The notes under the pieces: generated by a model
The model's database searches: none
What the model was told of the DNA's origin: nothing
What the model saw: the letters and a program-made list of their open reading frames with translations, nothing else
In this document: positions 12,683-23,781 of the stretch, one piece after another
Layout of the letters: the number at the start of each line of letters is the position of its first letter
How positions within the stretch are numbered: position 1 is the stretch's first letter
Source of the DNA: Cheiracanthium punctorium
Taxonomy: Eukaryota > Arthropoda > Arachnida > Araneae > Cheiracanthiidae
Assembly: GCA_038373885.1 (NCBI GenBank)
Contig: JAWZYV010016590.1
Coordinates: forward strand, 558,001 to 622,000
Length of the DNA stretch: 64,000 nt
Reading direction: 5' to 3'
Made by a program: the position numbers and the translations under genes

Positions 12683-12980
12683 TTTTATTTATTTTATATA
12701 TTTGCCAGGAGAGGACAGCTGGCGTGACTAAATGTATCGCTTAGAGCTACATATGCATGCTTCCCGGAATTTTCCGCCACAATTTGGAGCCTCATCAGAA
12801 AGTGCGGGGCTTCTGAATAATGGCACTCCTCGGAATCTGCTAGCGACCGCCGAGAGCACTTTCGGAACCACGGATTTAACGTGCACGTACAAGGTGGTCT
12901 TTAGTGGTACGCCAGCATCGAACCCACAACCTTCCGGTTACGAGTCCAAAGCCTTAACCACTGGGCTACCACGGCCCAAA
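12683..12980 (-). mobile_element. tRNA-derived SINE (minus strand)
   Basis: On the minus strand the element starts with a clear tRNA-like head. The A-box TGGTAGCCCAGTGGTTAAGG is at 12952-12971 and the B-box GGGTTCGATGC at 12915-12925, about 30 bases further on. It then runs through a GC-richer unrelated body and ends in an A/T-rich tail near 12683-12700. The 87-codon plus-strand frame over it is a by-product of the SINE sequence. Confidence 0.85.
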
Positions 12981-15238
12981 TGTTTCCTGTTGTAGAAATC
13001 ATTTTTAAATAGGTGATATCGGAGTTCTCAATTTTTTTTCGAGGGGGGGGATTTTTCCCCCTAGTAAGCTGAGCCTGTGTATCTACTGCTAATGATCGGA
13101 ACATTTATGAGAACATTTCTTTAATCTAGAAGGACTGAAGATGAGCATGCTTACCATATTGCTGCACATGCCGTTCCAAGAGCGCGTTGAATGCTAAAAT
13201 GAATTTCGAAAATTGAATTCTTTTTGCGGCATTCTTAATGAGTTTTGAAAATTGAAATTTTGAAAGCATTCTTTATGAGGTACAAAAATTAAATAACAAA
13301 TTAAGATAAAAATGAAATTTTCAAAATCCTTCCTTCATCACAATAAACCCAATTAAGTAGTCGGGAAGTTTTTATTTGCGTATTTATTTACAAGAAGCTT
13401 GTATTTGCTTATATTTTTGCTGGCGCTAGAAAAAACACGTCATTTATACCAAATGTGATACCTCACATGAAATAAATCCAGGAACTGATCATTTAACAGG
13501 CCAACTAGCCCGCAGCTTAGGGCCTCTAAAATGATTAAAATAATTTAAGTTATATTCTTAAAAACATTAGCATGAAAAAAGAGTAATAACAGTAAATAAA
13601 GATATGTACTTCTACCACACATAACTGCCGTGCAAAAATGTTTGCTTTTACTGAATTCAGGGATGAGACAAACGTCATACTCAAGTCCAAAGCATTGAAC
13701 CATGAAGCATTCATTGATGTGACGTTATTTGAAGCACAACTTCTGCGCATTAAGAATTTAAAATCTATGGACTATTTTTTTTTTATAAAGAGGGAGGGGG
13801 GGGGTTTGGTTTAAGCCCGTCCCCTTATGAATACCACTAGGAACAAACATTTGTACCGTGTCACTGTAAGTGCGAACACTGTATGACCATACAGGGGCGC
13901 TAAAAAGTGCGATGCCTAGGACCTCCGAATGTCTTAATTGGACCCTGGGTACACAATGCAAACACATAGCCATAATGGGTTTTTCGGGACTCGAAAAGTC
14001 AAAAAACAGAATTTTTTAGGAAAAGTTAATTAGTATTTCTTAACAAAGTTACGGGATCGGCAGCCTCCTCTTTCCTGAAGACCTTTCTCTGTATGCGTTT
14101 CTGCGTCATTGCATACAGTTAATGTTGAATTATTAACTATATGCAACGCTTATTAAATGCTTCATTTTTTAAAGTAACTCTAAGCCATTGAGAGAATATT
14201 AAGGGGAGTTACAGAAAAACTAAAAGACTTTGCTTGTTAAATATTTTTTTTTTTTTTTAATGAAAAAAAAATGTATTGTTTGTCAATTTTTCATCGGTGA
14301 ACATAAAACTCTTTGTGAAGACAAGCTCTAAGCGCGAATGAAAAATCATTTAATGATGGGAATTAAACATTCACTTCAAGATAACGTAATTTGATGAGTT
14401 AATAAACGTCCGAGAAAAATACAAGTATTCATTGCTAAGGATCTGTTATCCAGATTCAAAGATACCGAAAAGGGGTGAGAACTCGTTCACCGGATTAAAT
14501 TTTAACTACATAACTGTTGAAATAGTTATTACCATCTTTGATCGTTTAAACAGTTTAAATATTAGTTTTTTTTTGTTTGTTCTCTCGTTTCATGTCGTCT
14601 ATGTCAAGCCTTTATGGCATGAAATTTCTACATCCATCCTAAAATATTTGTTCTATTTTCCCGGAATCAGCAAAATCTTGAAAAGACTATGTCATGTTCT
14701 CCAGTATTCCCTCTCTATTCTCCCGCTTTTTCCTCCCCCATCACTATTTACCTTTGAAGAATCACTTCCCGATGCCTGCTCCCCGTATCCATGTAATTTT
14801 CCGTGAATATTTAACTAAAATGTATCTATCCATCTTGACATCTTCTCGTCGATGTGTATGTGTGCCTGCTGACGAAAGCTTACATTATGTTACCCTCGAT
14901 CTAAAAGGAAAAGGGGACATAAAAGCCTTGAGGAGATTGTGAAAGCGTAATGATGACATAGCCGTTGGGGTAAAATCGACACACCCCCAAGAGTAAGGAT
15001 AAAAGCTATGGGGCGTTGAGGTGAGGGGACGCGAGGCTGTTTTTTATGGACAGAATATGTTTCTTGTACCAGTAAGACTGATCAATTAAGGGTTTCTTAT
15101 GGTGCTGCCCATGTTTTTTATGCATTCATCCATTCAGTAGATTTATTTGATTCAATACTATGTTCTTGTACTCACTGGAATCGTCTTTGTGATGACAATG
15201 ACATTTTAAATGAAGTAATTAGTTTCTTTTATGGTTAA
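12981..15238. other. Non-coding DNA, mixed composition
   Basis: G-runs occur at 13044-13051 and 13795-13804, and T/A runs near 14242-14273. The frames at 13550-13973 (minus) and 14432-14942 (plus) show no domain and are pyrimidine-rich in places. Nothing is assigned. Confidence 0.4.
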
Positions 15239-15519
15239 CTAGCTGCTACCCGCGACTTCGTCCGCGTCGGCTTTAGAATTAGGTCCCGAGAGAAATGTAG
15301 CATGTGTGAATAACAAATATTGTTGCGACAAAAGAAACTGCATTTAACTATTATTTGCTTTTTACTTGTTTCAAATGAAATATAATGCATGGTAGTATAC
15401 TTCATTTAAAATAAGAGAATATGCAGTTACTAAATTTAGATTTTTTCAGGCATTTGGCGAATAGAGACAGTTACAACAGTATTTGCGAACTGTTTTGTGA
15501 AAGAAATAGTTATTCTATA

Positions 15520-16198
15520 TGCATGAATTTTAGCCTATGTTAATCAGAAATAGAGCAGCTTTCTATTAGTGAAAAAGTTTTAGAATCGGTTCTGTAGTTA
15601 CAGAGATACCCACAGAGCGTAGTGTATTAGAATTATTTTCAGTGTTCTTGTAAAGGAACTATTTACGCTACATGCATGAATTTTAGCCTATAATACTCAT
15701 GAATAGTGTAGCTTACTATCAGTAAAAAAAGTTTAGGAATCGGTTCAGTACTTAGAGAGATGCACATAGAGCGTAATGTAATTCTTATTAGCATCCCTGT
15801 AAAAGAACTATCTGTGATATATGCATTAAAGGTTGCCTATAACACTTAGGATGCCACCAGTGTCTAAGAAGTTCTGCTCTCAAAACTGCAAGGCGGGAGG
15901 TGCCAGGTTCAAACCCCGGTCGCGCCTGTCGACCTAGACGCTCCCAGTTTTCCGTGGTTTTCTAAAACACCTAGCGTAAATACGGGCTAGGATCCCTTAG
16001 AAAGTCCCCGTATAGACCTAGGACCCTAGTGCAGTCAATCGGTCTTAATCCAAAAGCAAACAATAATACTCAGGAATAATGTAACTTTCAATCAGTGAAA
16101 AAAGTTGTAGAATCGGTTTAGAAGCTGCAAAATTTCCATAGAGCGCAATGCATTAGAATTATTTTGAGTGTCTTTGTAAAAGAATTACTTATGCTATA
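15520..16198. repeat. Three ~150-bp tandem units inside the composite repeat
   Basis: Units start at 15520, 15673 and 15822 with TGCATGAATTTTAGCCTAT-like text. Each carries an AGAATCGGTT block and an ATAGAGCGTAATG-like block. Unit lengths are 153 and 149, and the third is 377 because a SINE of about 216 bp sits inside it; removing the SINE restores about 150-160. Confidence 0.88.
15847..16062 (+). mobile_element. tRNA-derived SINE inserted in the third tandem unit
   Basis: A tRNA-like head contains the B-box GGTTCAAACCCC near 15908 and a degenerate A-box. It is followed by an unrelated body with TTTTCCGTGGTTTTCTAAAA. The flanks ATAACACT (15839-15846) and ATAATACT (16063-16070) are near-identical direct repeats and match the text expected at that point of the host unit. 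Confidence 0.75.
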
Positions 16199-16384
16199 TG
16201 CTTGAAAGGTTGCTTGTACTTTAATCCAAGGCGTAAGCTAGTTTCATTACAAATTTTTCCAAATCCGTTCAACATTTTTTGTGTGATTCAGTCAAAATCA
16301 TCCAAACACACAGATGTACACATTTATATTATTGGTAGGATTTGGAAATTTATGAGCTTTAAGAAAAACATCTGGACTTTTCTT

Positions 16385-16558
16385 GGTACTTACGTATTAT
16401 CCCGGCGGTCATTCCCGCCAAACTGTTTTTTCGTCAAATGAGTTGCCAAAATGTTGCCAATCGTATTCAAAACCATTAATAATTTCATGTGCCCGGCATT
16501 TATCTCAGCAAAAAGTTGCTCGTCTTGGCTGACCGCCGGGATAATACGTATAAGTACC
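16385..16558. mobile_element. 174-bp MITE with ~28-bp TIRs
   Basis: The left end GGTACTTACGTATTATCCCG and the complement of the right end GGTACTTATACGTATTATCC are inverted, continuing through CGGCGGTCA in both arms. It is non-coding and sits just after the first tail of the composite repeat, so it was inserted later or marks its boundary. Confidence 0.85.
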
Positions 16559-16575
16559 CTTTTCTTTACTTATGC

Positions 16576-17045
16576 TTTTTAATTTGGCGTAAAATAAACA
16601 TAATTTCCATACCAATTCATGTTTTCCAAATGCGTATGATTTTTCAAATAGAATTTCTGCTTTATTTCAAAAGCATAAATCATTTTGTGCGGGCGATAAA
16701 ACGGTTTTTAATTAATAGTTAGAAAAGTAGTTAAAATTTCAAAATTCTGAGCCTCAGGTGCACTTTACCGAAGTTATGGGCTCAGTCATTCTCAAAATTT
16801 CAAAGCTCTGCTTTCTGTAGATTTTTCTGGAGAACATTTATTTTTATTATTACGGATAGATAGATTTGGCATAAAACTGGCATAATTTCCGTGGTATTTA
16901 ATGTTTTTCAGATGCACGTGATTCTTCATTGAAGTAATAGCATCCCTGTTAGCTCAAAACATGAATCATTTGATACGGGCGAAACACTCCAAGCACGGCA
17001 ACGTAAAAACGGTTTTTAATTAATAATTTAAAAAGTAATTAAAAA
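16576..17045. repeat. Two diverged tandem units within the composite repeat
   Basis: Units at about 16576-16735 and 16862-17045 share, in order, GGC(G/A)TAAAA, CATAATTTCC, CATGAATCATTT-like text, GCGGGCGATAAA or ACGGGCGAAACA, and ACGGTTTTTAATTAATA followed by AAAAGTA. Confidence 0.78.
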
Positions 17046-17192
17046 TCTAAACTTCTAAGTAGCCTATAATCATCTCCAGGGCCCCATCTATATCTAAACC
17101 AAAATTCATCCTAATCGATTCAGCGGTTTAGGCGTGAAAGCGTCATAAACAAACAAACAAACTCCCTTTCGCATTTATAATATTAGTTAGGA

Positions 17193-17554
17193 TTTGTTTG
17201 GAATTCTATTGCTTTGGCCATTACATCTACTTTTTCAAAAGTAAAGATGTTTTTCGAAACACGTAAAATTAAAATTTTACTCCGTTCTGTGAGTGCAGCT
17301 TTGGAAAATAAGTATGGTTTACTCACGTAGATCACAGACACAGTGGTATATCGTTCTGCATTGTGATAAAAGACTTTCAAAAAGAAATATGATTAAATTG
17401 TTGAAACAATTTCAAATTTAGTCTTTAGTCACATTCTTTTTCCTTCTTTATTTTCACCCCTTCATCTTTTTTTTTTTTTTTTTTGCACACAGTGAGATGT
17501 TTGTGGTAATTCTAATATTGTTCTTTGTGATGCACCTGCTTTGAATTCAGCTGT
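17193..17554. other. AT-rich non-coding DNA
   Basis: A T-run of about 16 lies at 17469-17484. Nothing else was recognised. Confidence 0.45.
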
Positions 17555-18345
17555 AACTAGACGTATACTTGCTCTTCTACTGCTGCAGCACTACTGTAGT
17601 TCACCATCTTTGCCGAGAGGATCCTTATTATAGCTTGGGGAGTTTTTTTTAACCTTCTCTACTGCCATTCTCTAAACACTCAAGATGATGTTAGGTGGAT
17701 CTGGGATAGAGGAGTCGTCGTTTCAGAGATACTGGCACCAGCTGTTTTTACGCTGATGACTCTCGTCCCTCGTGCAAAAATACTTAAATTTCTAGTCATC
17801 CATTTTGACGTTAACTTTGATAATTACGTTGTCTAAAGCTGACTTTCTTTATATACGCAACTGTGTTGTAATTTGTCATGTTCTTATACTTCTATTTGCT
17901 GCAGTACCTCTCTGGTCCACCATCCTTTTCGACTAGGATTGTCATTATCGCTTGAAGTTTATTCCCCCGTTATCTACAGCCACTATCTAAGCGCCCAACA
18001 GTACCCAAGTTACTGTTGGGCGAGTTGGGCTAGAGGAGTCGTCATTTCAGAGATGCTGGCACCAGCTCTTCTTGTACTGATGACCCCACTGATTCCCTCT
18101 TGCAAATGCAAATCTTTATCCATTTTGACGTTAACGTTCGTGATAGTAAATTTTCTATTGCCATTCTCTAAAGACATGAAGTACTATTGGACGAGAAAAT
18201 CCTAAAAGGGTCGTCGTTTCAGAGATGCTGGCACCAGCCCTTCTTTAACCGATGACCGAAAACGCCTCGTTCAAAACTGTTTAAATCTTTCGTCTTACCC
18301 ACTTTGACATTAACGTCCACGATAAATACGTTGTCTGAAACTGAG
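17555..18345 (-). pseudogene. Three tandem copies of a Tc1-like transposase N-terminus (minus strand, degenerate)
   Basis: On the minus strand the motif AGASISE(T/M) followed by TT occurs three times, at the CTGGCACCAGC landmarks at 17732, 18056 and 18228. This is the helix-turn-helix start of Tc1-like transposases. Upstream in each copy the reading begins at or near a start-type codon (ATG at 17803 and 18123, GTG at 18301). Copy 3 shows KTKDLNSFERG, a typical Tc1 beginning, then a frameshift into RRAGASISETTTLLGFSR, then VFREWQ and a stop. Copies 1 and 2 also carry stops or shifts. The 5' untranslated text (ACGTTGTCT(A/G)AA) is duplicated too, so whole 5' segments are repeated head to tail. 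No catalytic domain is present. Confidence 0.75.
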
Positions 18346-21300
18346 CTTCTGCTACTTGCTATTTTGCTCTACGTAACTCTGTCTGGCTACTTTACTTTCA
18401 ATAGTGGTATTTCTAACTTTTTAGCTACACGATGTTTTGTAAAAGATGAAGACTGCTCTTTCATAAAACCAGTATATCGGTTGCCGAAATACGGTTATTC
18501 TGGTTGTAGCGTATGTGAGTGAAAAGTTCTAGAAATACTTTTTTTTCCACCGAAACGACATTTCATTATAGGACTAGTGGTTTGAATTAACGTCAGTAAA
18601 GCTCCAAGAGCAGAATGCTATTATGTAGACAAATCGCCTAGATAGTCAAAGAAAGTGGCGAAAAAAGCAGTTAGGCATTTTGGAATCAAACTATATTTAA
18701 AAAAAAATCAACAGTCGGAGCCACTACCCAGTAAATACTTGTGAAAGGAACGCATTTGAATTCCAGATAAATTTGTTATACGGGGAAAATTAGCAAGAAT
18801 ATCAAACATGTCATTTCCATGACTGGCATTTTTCCATGAATGGCATGGCCTATGAGTGGCATTTTTCTGAGGACAAAAATTGCGACAGCACAGTACTATA
18901 TTCGTTTATTGAACAGAAATTACTTTATATTTCATAACAGAATGTAGTTGATAATAGAACATTCACGGATACGTGTATGTTCTATTATCAACTAAACGCC
19001 GGTGACAGAACGAACGACTTTCATGGTGACAGAAAGTTAATACCCAGTAAAATCTAAAGAGAAGAGTCGTGCATAATTTAAAAAAGAAAAACGAAATAAG
19101 TATGTTTTTATTTTAGAAAATGGCCAATGAGTATCAGAGAAAAAAAATCCCTAGTTGAACTAATTCACTTTGAGGTGAAAAAAGGGGGGGGAACGTGAAA
19201 TACAAAGCAAGAAAAAGGAACATGGATTTTAAAAGAAAGTACTGATAATAACATTAAATTTTCTCAGAAAGTGGTGAAAACATTAAATGATAAATTAAGT
19301 ATGAATTTCACTGTGAACAAACACCTGCATATTTTGAATAGAAAATAAAACCACCCTTTTTCCTCCGCCGATTATATTAGGTACATAAAGCATGTTCAAA
19401 CTTTTCTAAAAAGTCCACCTTAAACCGTTTTCTTTAATTTCTTCTGGCGAAAAAAAATCTCTGCTGAGCAAAGTACTAGATCGAAGTCCTGGTATTGAAA
19501 TGAGAGTAATCCATAATCCGTCATGTTGTCATAAGCCCCGAGATTCCGGCCGTTATAAGTGATGTATTGCCGCGACCTAAAGCCCTGAAATAACATACTA
19601 ACATTATATTTCCACTTTTGCGAAAGTACGTTGTTTTCAGGCAGACTTTTTCTCTTTTTTTTATGTATGTGTGTGTGTGTATGCGTGTGTCTTTCCCCTG
19701 TTGAATATCCATTATTTTCCGTATTTGTCGTGTATTACACAGGTAGAATTATTTAGCAGCATTGAAATTATGTATTCTGGGGAAAGATTACGTGTGTATG
19801 AAATAGAAAGGATTGAATATGTTAAGAATATGCTTAAGAATATATATATTTAAGTGTTATTCTTTTCTTTTCCTTTTTGTTACATATGACTGAGTCTTTC
19901 AAAAAAATGTTTTACTACTGCATATACTACTTATTGATACATATTAACAGCATTTAACAAAATTGTGTTGTACTTCGATTTGAGTGTCTCGAATTGTTAT
20001 GAAATTCAAATATTTTTGATGATTAGTATAGTGTTATCTGCATGAAAATGGTGTGCAACATCTATAGATGATAGTCCAGCTGCCAATGTCTTTATGTTAA
20101 CACAGTATGGTTATTAACAGTCATCCCCTCTTCTTCCAGACCAGGGTTCCTAGAAGACTTTTTCTCTGGTTCGGCGTTTTGGAGATTTAAGTTTTGAAGA
20201 GCATCCTGTACAAGTTTGAGACTTGAAAACTGGAGGATAAAAGAACAAGGTATTTCTTTTTGCATAGCACTAGCTACCTTCGCGGTGCAGTTTTAGAAAT
20301 ACTGTTCTAGACAAAAGACTGTCCTTCGAATGATTATGGATATCTTTTCGGAACGACCAGGACTTTTTTGCCTCTTTGATTCATGCGCAAGATCTGAGGT
20401 TTTGGATAATTTGAATAATGGAACTATTATACTGGACCTACTCCCGCTGGAACTTGAGCATTACAGGCTGGTGGAGAACCGCCAATAACTCACCAGCTAG
20501 TTGGCAACAGATAACCATAGTCTCTTAATACAATCTAGACGGTCTATTACTTTATCTCATTAAAAAAGAATTCTACAATCATAATTCATCTTATTTTTTT
20601 AAGTTAAAAAAAAGCACAAAAGAAAAAATAAGCATTCTGAATTCATGTAAAGAATAACATAATATCAGTTCTCAACAAGAAAGAAATTAAAATAATCGAG
20701 TTATGTGTAAAGTGAGAGACAAAGACAGCATCACATATAATGACCACAAACATCTCATTTCGTATATAAGTACACATGTTTCATAATAATAATGATAATA
20801 TTGTTATTAAAATACTTTTAATGATTCTGATTCTGTGTCCCCGATTATACCGAAAATTCCTCGAAATATATCTTCAAGTAATTTAATACAGTTTAAATAA
20901 AACATTATCTCTTCTTTTTCTTATTTTTTATTGGGAAAATAAGGTGAGAACAATTCTTAACGACTCGTTAATTACGAACTGAGAAAAAAAAAATCACCGA
21001 AGGCAATGAAGTCGCTCGATGTCCCTCCCTCCTGCCCCTTTTTCTTGTCTTTTATTTTAAATGGTAGTTTTTGCTTTCCCTCTGAGATAACGTTGTCCTT
21101 TTGAGAATAGAACTCATCGACAACCGCCAGAATCTCTTTTAATTAATCAGGAATGCGGAGACTCTGAGATCAGACTGGAAGGGAATGTCACACTTTTTGC
21201 TGTGCCCTCCCCCTTCAGGATTTACACTTCCTCATTTTGCCGGGAGGTTCTTATATCTCATCCGTTGGGAGGGGTGCCCTAGTGCAAATATTCATTTGTC

Positions 21301-21847
21301 CAGCAATCTTCATTGCAGAGAGGGGTGGGGCAGCTACCGTTTGTTAGGACGTGTATTGGAAATGATGGTAATTTTGTAGTGGCACGGCGGGGTAAGAGGA
21401 AGGTGGTGGTGGTTGCCCTTTTCGGTTACTGAGCTGTGGATTGATGTAGATTTGATGCAAATATGAGCTTAGAGAGTCGGCAATTGATGACCCAGCAGTG
21501 AATTGTTTGGGTTTGAGATAATCTCGATTTATTAAATTCCTGTAGAAATCAAGTCAAATGCTAGCTAGAGTAATGAATATACAGGGCGATCTACTTTTCT
21601 AAACTTTAATTTAGTCTAAAATTAATGTTTCACAGCTTAAGCAAATCAAAAATTTCATAGACGAGATATAGATCATTAAATTTTCATTCGTTAATAGTAC
21701 AGTATGGCGATATCTCGCCAATTATATGAGATATCGTCAAGCTGGGCTCAGTTTTAAAACATTATACTCCATGTTTGTTTGTTTGTTTTTTTTTTTAGCA
21801 AAAATTGTCGTTTGTCGACTATTAAGATTTAGACAGTTTCGGGGCAT
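18346..21847. other. Mostly AT-rich non-coding DNA
   Basis: Apart from the hairpin at 18946-18993, nothing is assigned. A GC-richer patch (21180-21420) with CT- and GGTGG-rich text gives short frames without domains. Weak TG repeats lie near 19670. Confidence 0.4.
18946..18993. repeat. Perfect 17-bp inverted repeat with 14-nt loop
   Basis: AGTTGATAATAGAACAT (18946-18962) is matched exactly by its complement at 18977-18993. There is no TSD or known TIR, so it may be a hairpin-forming scrap of an element. Confidence 0.88.
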
Positions 21848-22030
21848 GACCCACCAGTTGAGCCTAGCGTTCAGTAGAGTCGAGCTGAGAAAATTCAGTT
21901 GCTTGATCAAGATGTTGTGCTAGCCTTGGATCGCACTGGAGTGAACTCAGGACAGTTGATGAGAACTGTATCGGCTATAGCACAATCTCTAGACTGCACT
22001 CTAGACAACGTAACGATCATTAAGCCCTAG
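21848..22030 (+). pseudogene. Fragment of a transposon-type open frame
   Basis: In the frame starting at 21848 the text is open except for one TAG at 21875-21877. It then reads about 50 codons, including DVVLALDRTG, SGQLMRTVSAIAQSL and LDNVTI, up to TAG at 22028. The spacing of LALDR, a middle helix and AQSL resembles an uncharacterised transposon-associated protein family that is abundant in arthropod genomes. That assignment is from memory of the pattern and uncertain. No start or downstream continuation is visible. Confidence 0.3.
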
Positions 22031-23779
22031 CACTATCTGGAGGCGGTGGAGGCTCCTCGATTTGAGCACATGAGCCCCCAGTAGGAAAAACTAAAAAATA
22101 AACACATTGACAAATTAAATTTAAAAAAAATATTATATACACTTCTACATTTTTGTGAATTTAAAACGTAAGTTTTACTCTTCCCCATCCCCAACTATTA
22201 TTAAATACACTTATTATAGCTAACGCACTGTATTGTAGGTTGCTACAGCACAGTATTTCCACGATCGCACACGTGATCGGAGAAATGCCCTTCTGAACTG
22301 ATCTCTGAAAACAGAAGCGGAGACAGTTTTGGGAGAAGTAAGGCGCTGATCATATCATTTCTTTCACACATTTTCAGTGAGCACGGACCATTTTTTTTCG
22401 GTTACAGATTCTCCCTTGGTTTGTTATGCTCAGTTAGTTCCGATTTTTTTTTCATTTTCTTATTATGTTATTTATTTCTATCATTTTTCGCTACAATATT
22501 TTTTACAAACTAAAGTAAATAATTAAGATAGGAGTAAAATAAGTGTTTTGGAGCTAGAGCAATTATATTTTTTCAATATTATCCTTTGAAAAAAATTTAA
22601 ATAAAATTAATCAAGACAAAACCTATGCTAAAAGTTATCTTGGTGACGAAATATAAGACCAAAGATTGCTTGTTTCCTTTCAGTTGCATGCATTGTTTTC
22701 CTTTAACTGCTGGAAATTCAAATATATTTTAATTTGTAAGGTGCGTTGTATCTGCATATTTAATTTTCGAAATTTATTTTGTGAACCTCCATTTAACTCA
22801 CGCGTCGCCAATGTCTGGAGGAAAAGTATTAAAGAAAGGGAATTAGTGTCCAGTAAAATTTTTTTAACGATTTGATCCCAGCAATTATTTGGTTAATAAT
22901 TCGGACGTTTATTGGGAAGAAGATCAAAGCTAACACCTCAGCATTTTGTATAAAGCTAAAGACTATTTCTCCAGTAGTAGTCAGCGAAATCAAGACCTAT
23001 CAGATTTTATGGATTCCAAAATTCATTGGAACTAGGTATCTGAAGCTAGGACAATAATTACTCTGTCCTGGAAAAGAAAAAATGGAATCTAATTATGTTT
23101 TGACACCGTATCAAAAACACTGGTATCAATGTTGGTGCCTGCATCAAAATTGAAGAATTTCTTCAGTGGGAGCTCTTAAATCTGACATGCCACCATCATG
23201 TACTCAAAATCGTCCTTCTTCCTCTTTTCTTTTTCTTTTTTTTTTTTTTCTTTTTTTTTTTTTAAACAATTTTAAATAGTACCATCAACCGAGATTAACA
23301 TATGTTTTTTTCATTATCGGTAAAAATGGTCAAATACTGTAATACTGATACAAAGAATTATCAGACCGGAATAGCTGATCCTTACGTTCCGAAAGCAGTC
23401 TAGGAACATTCTGAAACAGCAATTAAATTCGGTGCATTGAAGCGTTTGGTGAGTAGCCAACCTTTAACGTATGTTACAGTACTTATTTTTGTATGTTTAA
23501 CTGAACTAATTTTTTTTTTTTTTTTTTTGGGGGGGGGTGTTTCTTTTGAAAAAATGAAAAAGCTCTTACGAGACCATTACATGGAGTTTTTGGAACTATC
23601 TCTTGGTGCAACTCCACCGCGAGGTGCTACGTTTTGGCTCCACAGGTGTATATTCAAAGGGATTCATATCGCAAGCTATCTACCCCTTTAAGATATTTCT
23701 ATTTAGATCTTAGGTAAGGGAATCTTAGGTAAGAACAGACTTTTTGGTATCATATCCATTATTTGAGACTTTCGGTATT
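22031..23779. other. AT-rich non-coding DNA with homopolymer runs
   Basis: T-runs occur near 23237-23263 and 23510-23528, followed by G8. The short frames at 22666-23057 and 23437-23691 have no domain. Nothing is assigned. Confidence 0.45.
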
Positions 23780-23781
23780 TA

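Larger units (their letters stand above)
15239..17192 (+). mobile_element. Composite interspersed repeat with CCGCGACTTCGTCCGCG head and two TTATAATATTAG-type tails
   Basis: The block opens with CTGCTACCCGCGACTTCG, a head often seen on repeats of arthropod genomes. It has a first tail ending ATTATTGGTAGGATT at 16346 and a second ending ATAATATTAGTTAGGATT near 17192. Both tails carry a CCAAATCCGTTC or CTAATCGATTCAGCGG block upstream, so they are two related 3' modules. Inside are a threefold 150-bp repeat, a SINE, a MITE and a twofold repeat, each listed separately. No coding region survives. The class (RTE-like, SINE or other) cannot be decided from this copy. Confidence 0.55.

Noticed and set aside
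12732..12995. 87-codon frame with diverse composition
   Set aside because: It covers a minus-strand tRNA-derived SINE, which fully explains the sequence.
14432..14942. 124- and 82-codon frames
   Set aside because: No recognisable domain, biased by pyrimidine runs, and no supporting splice or promoter signal.
17873..18205. 110-codon plus-strand frame
   Set aside because: It is the opposite strand of the Tc1 N-terminal repeats, whose homology explains the open reading.
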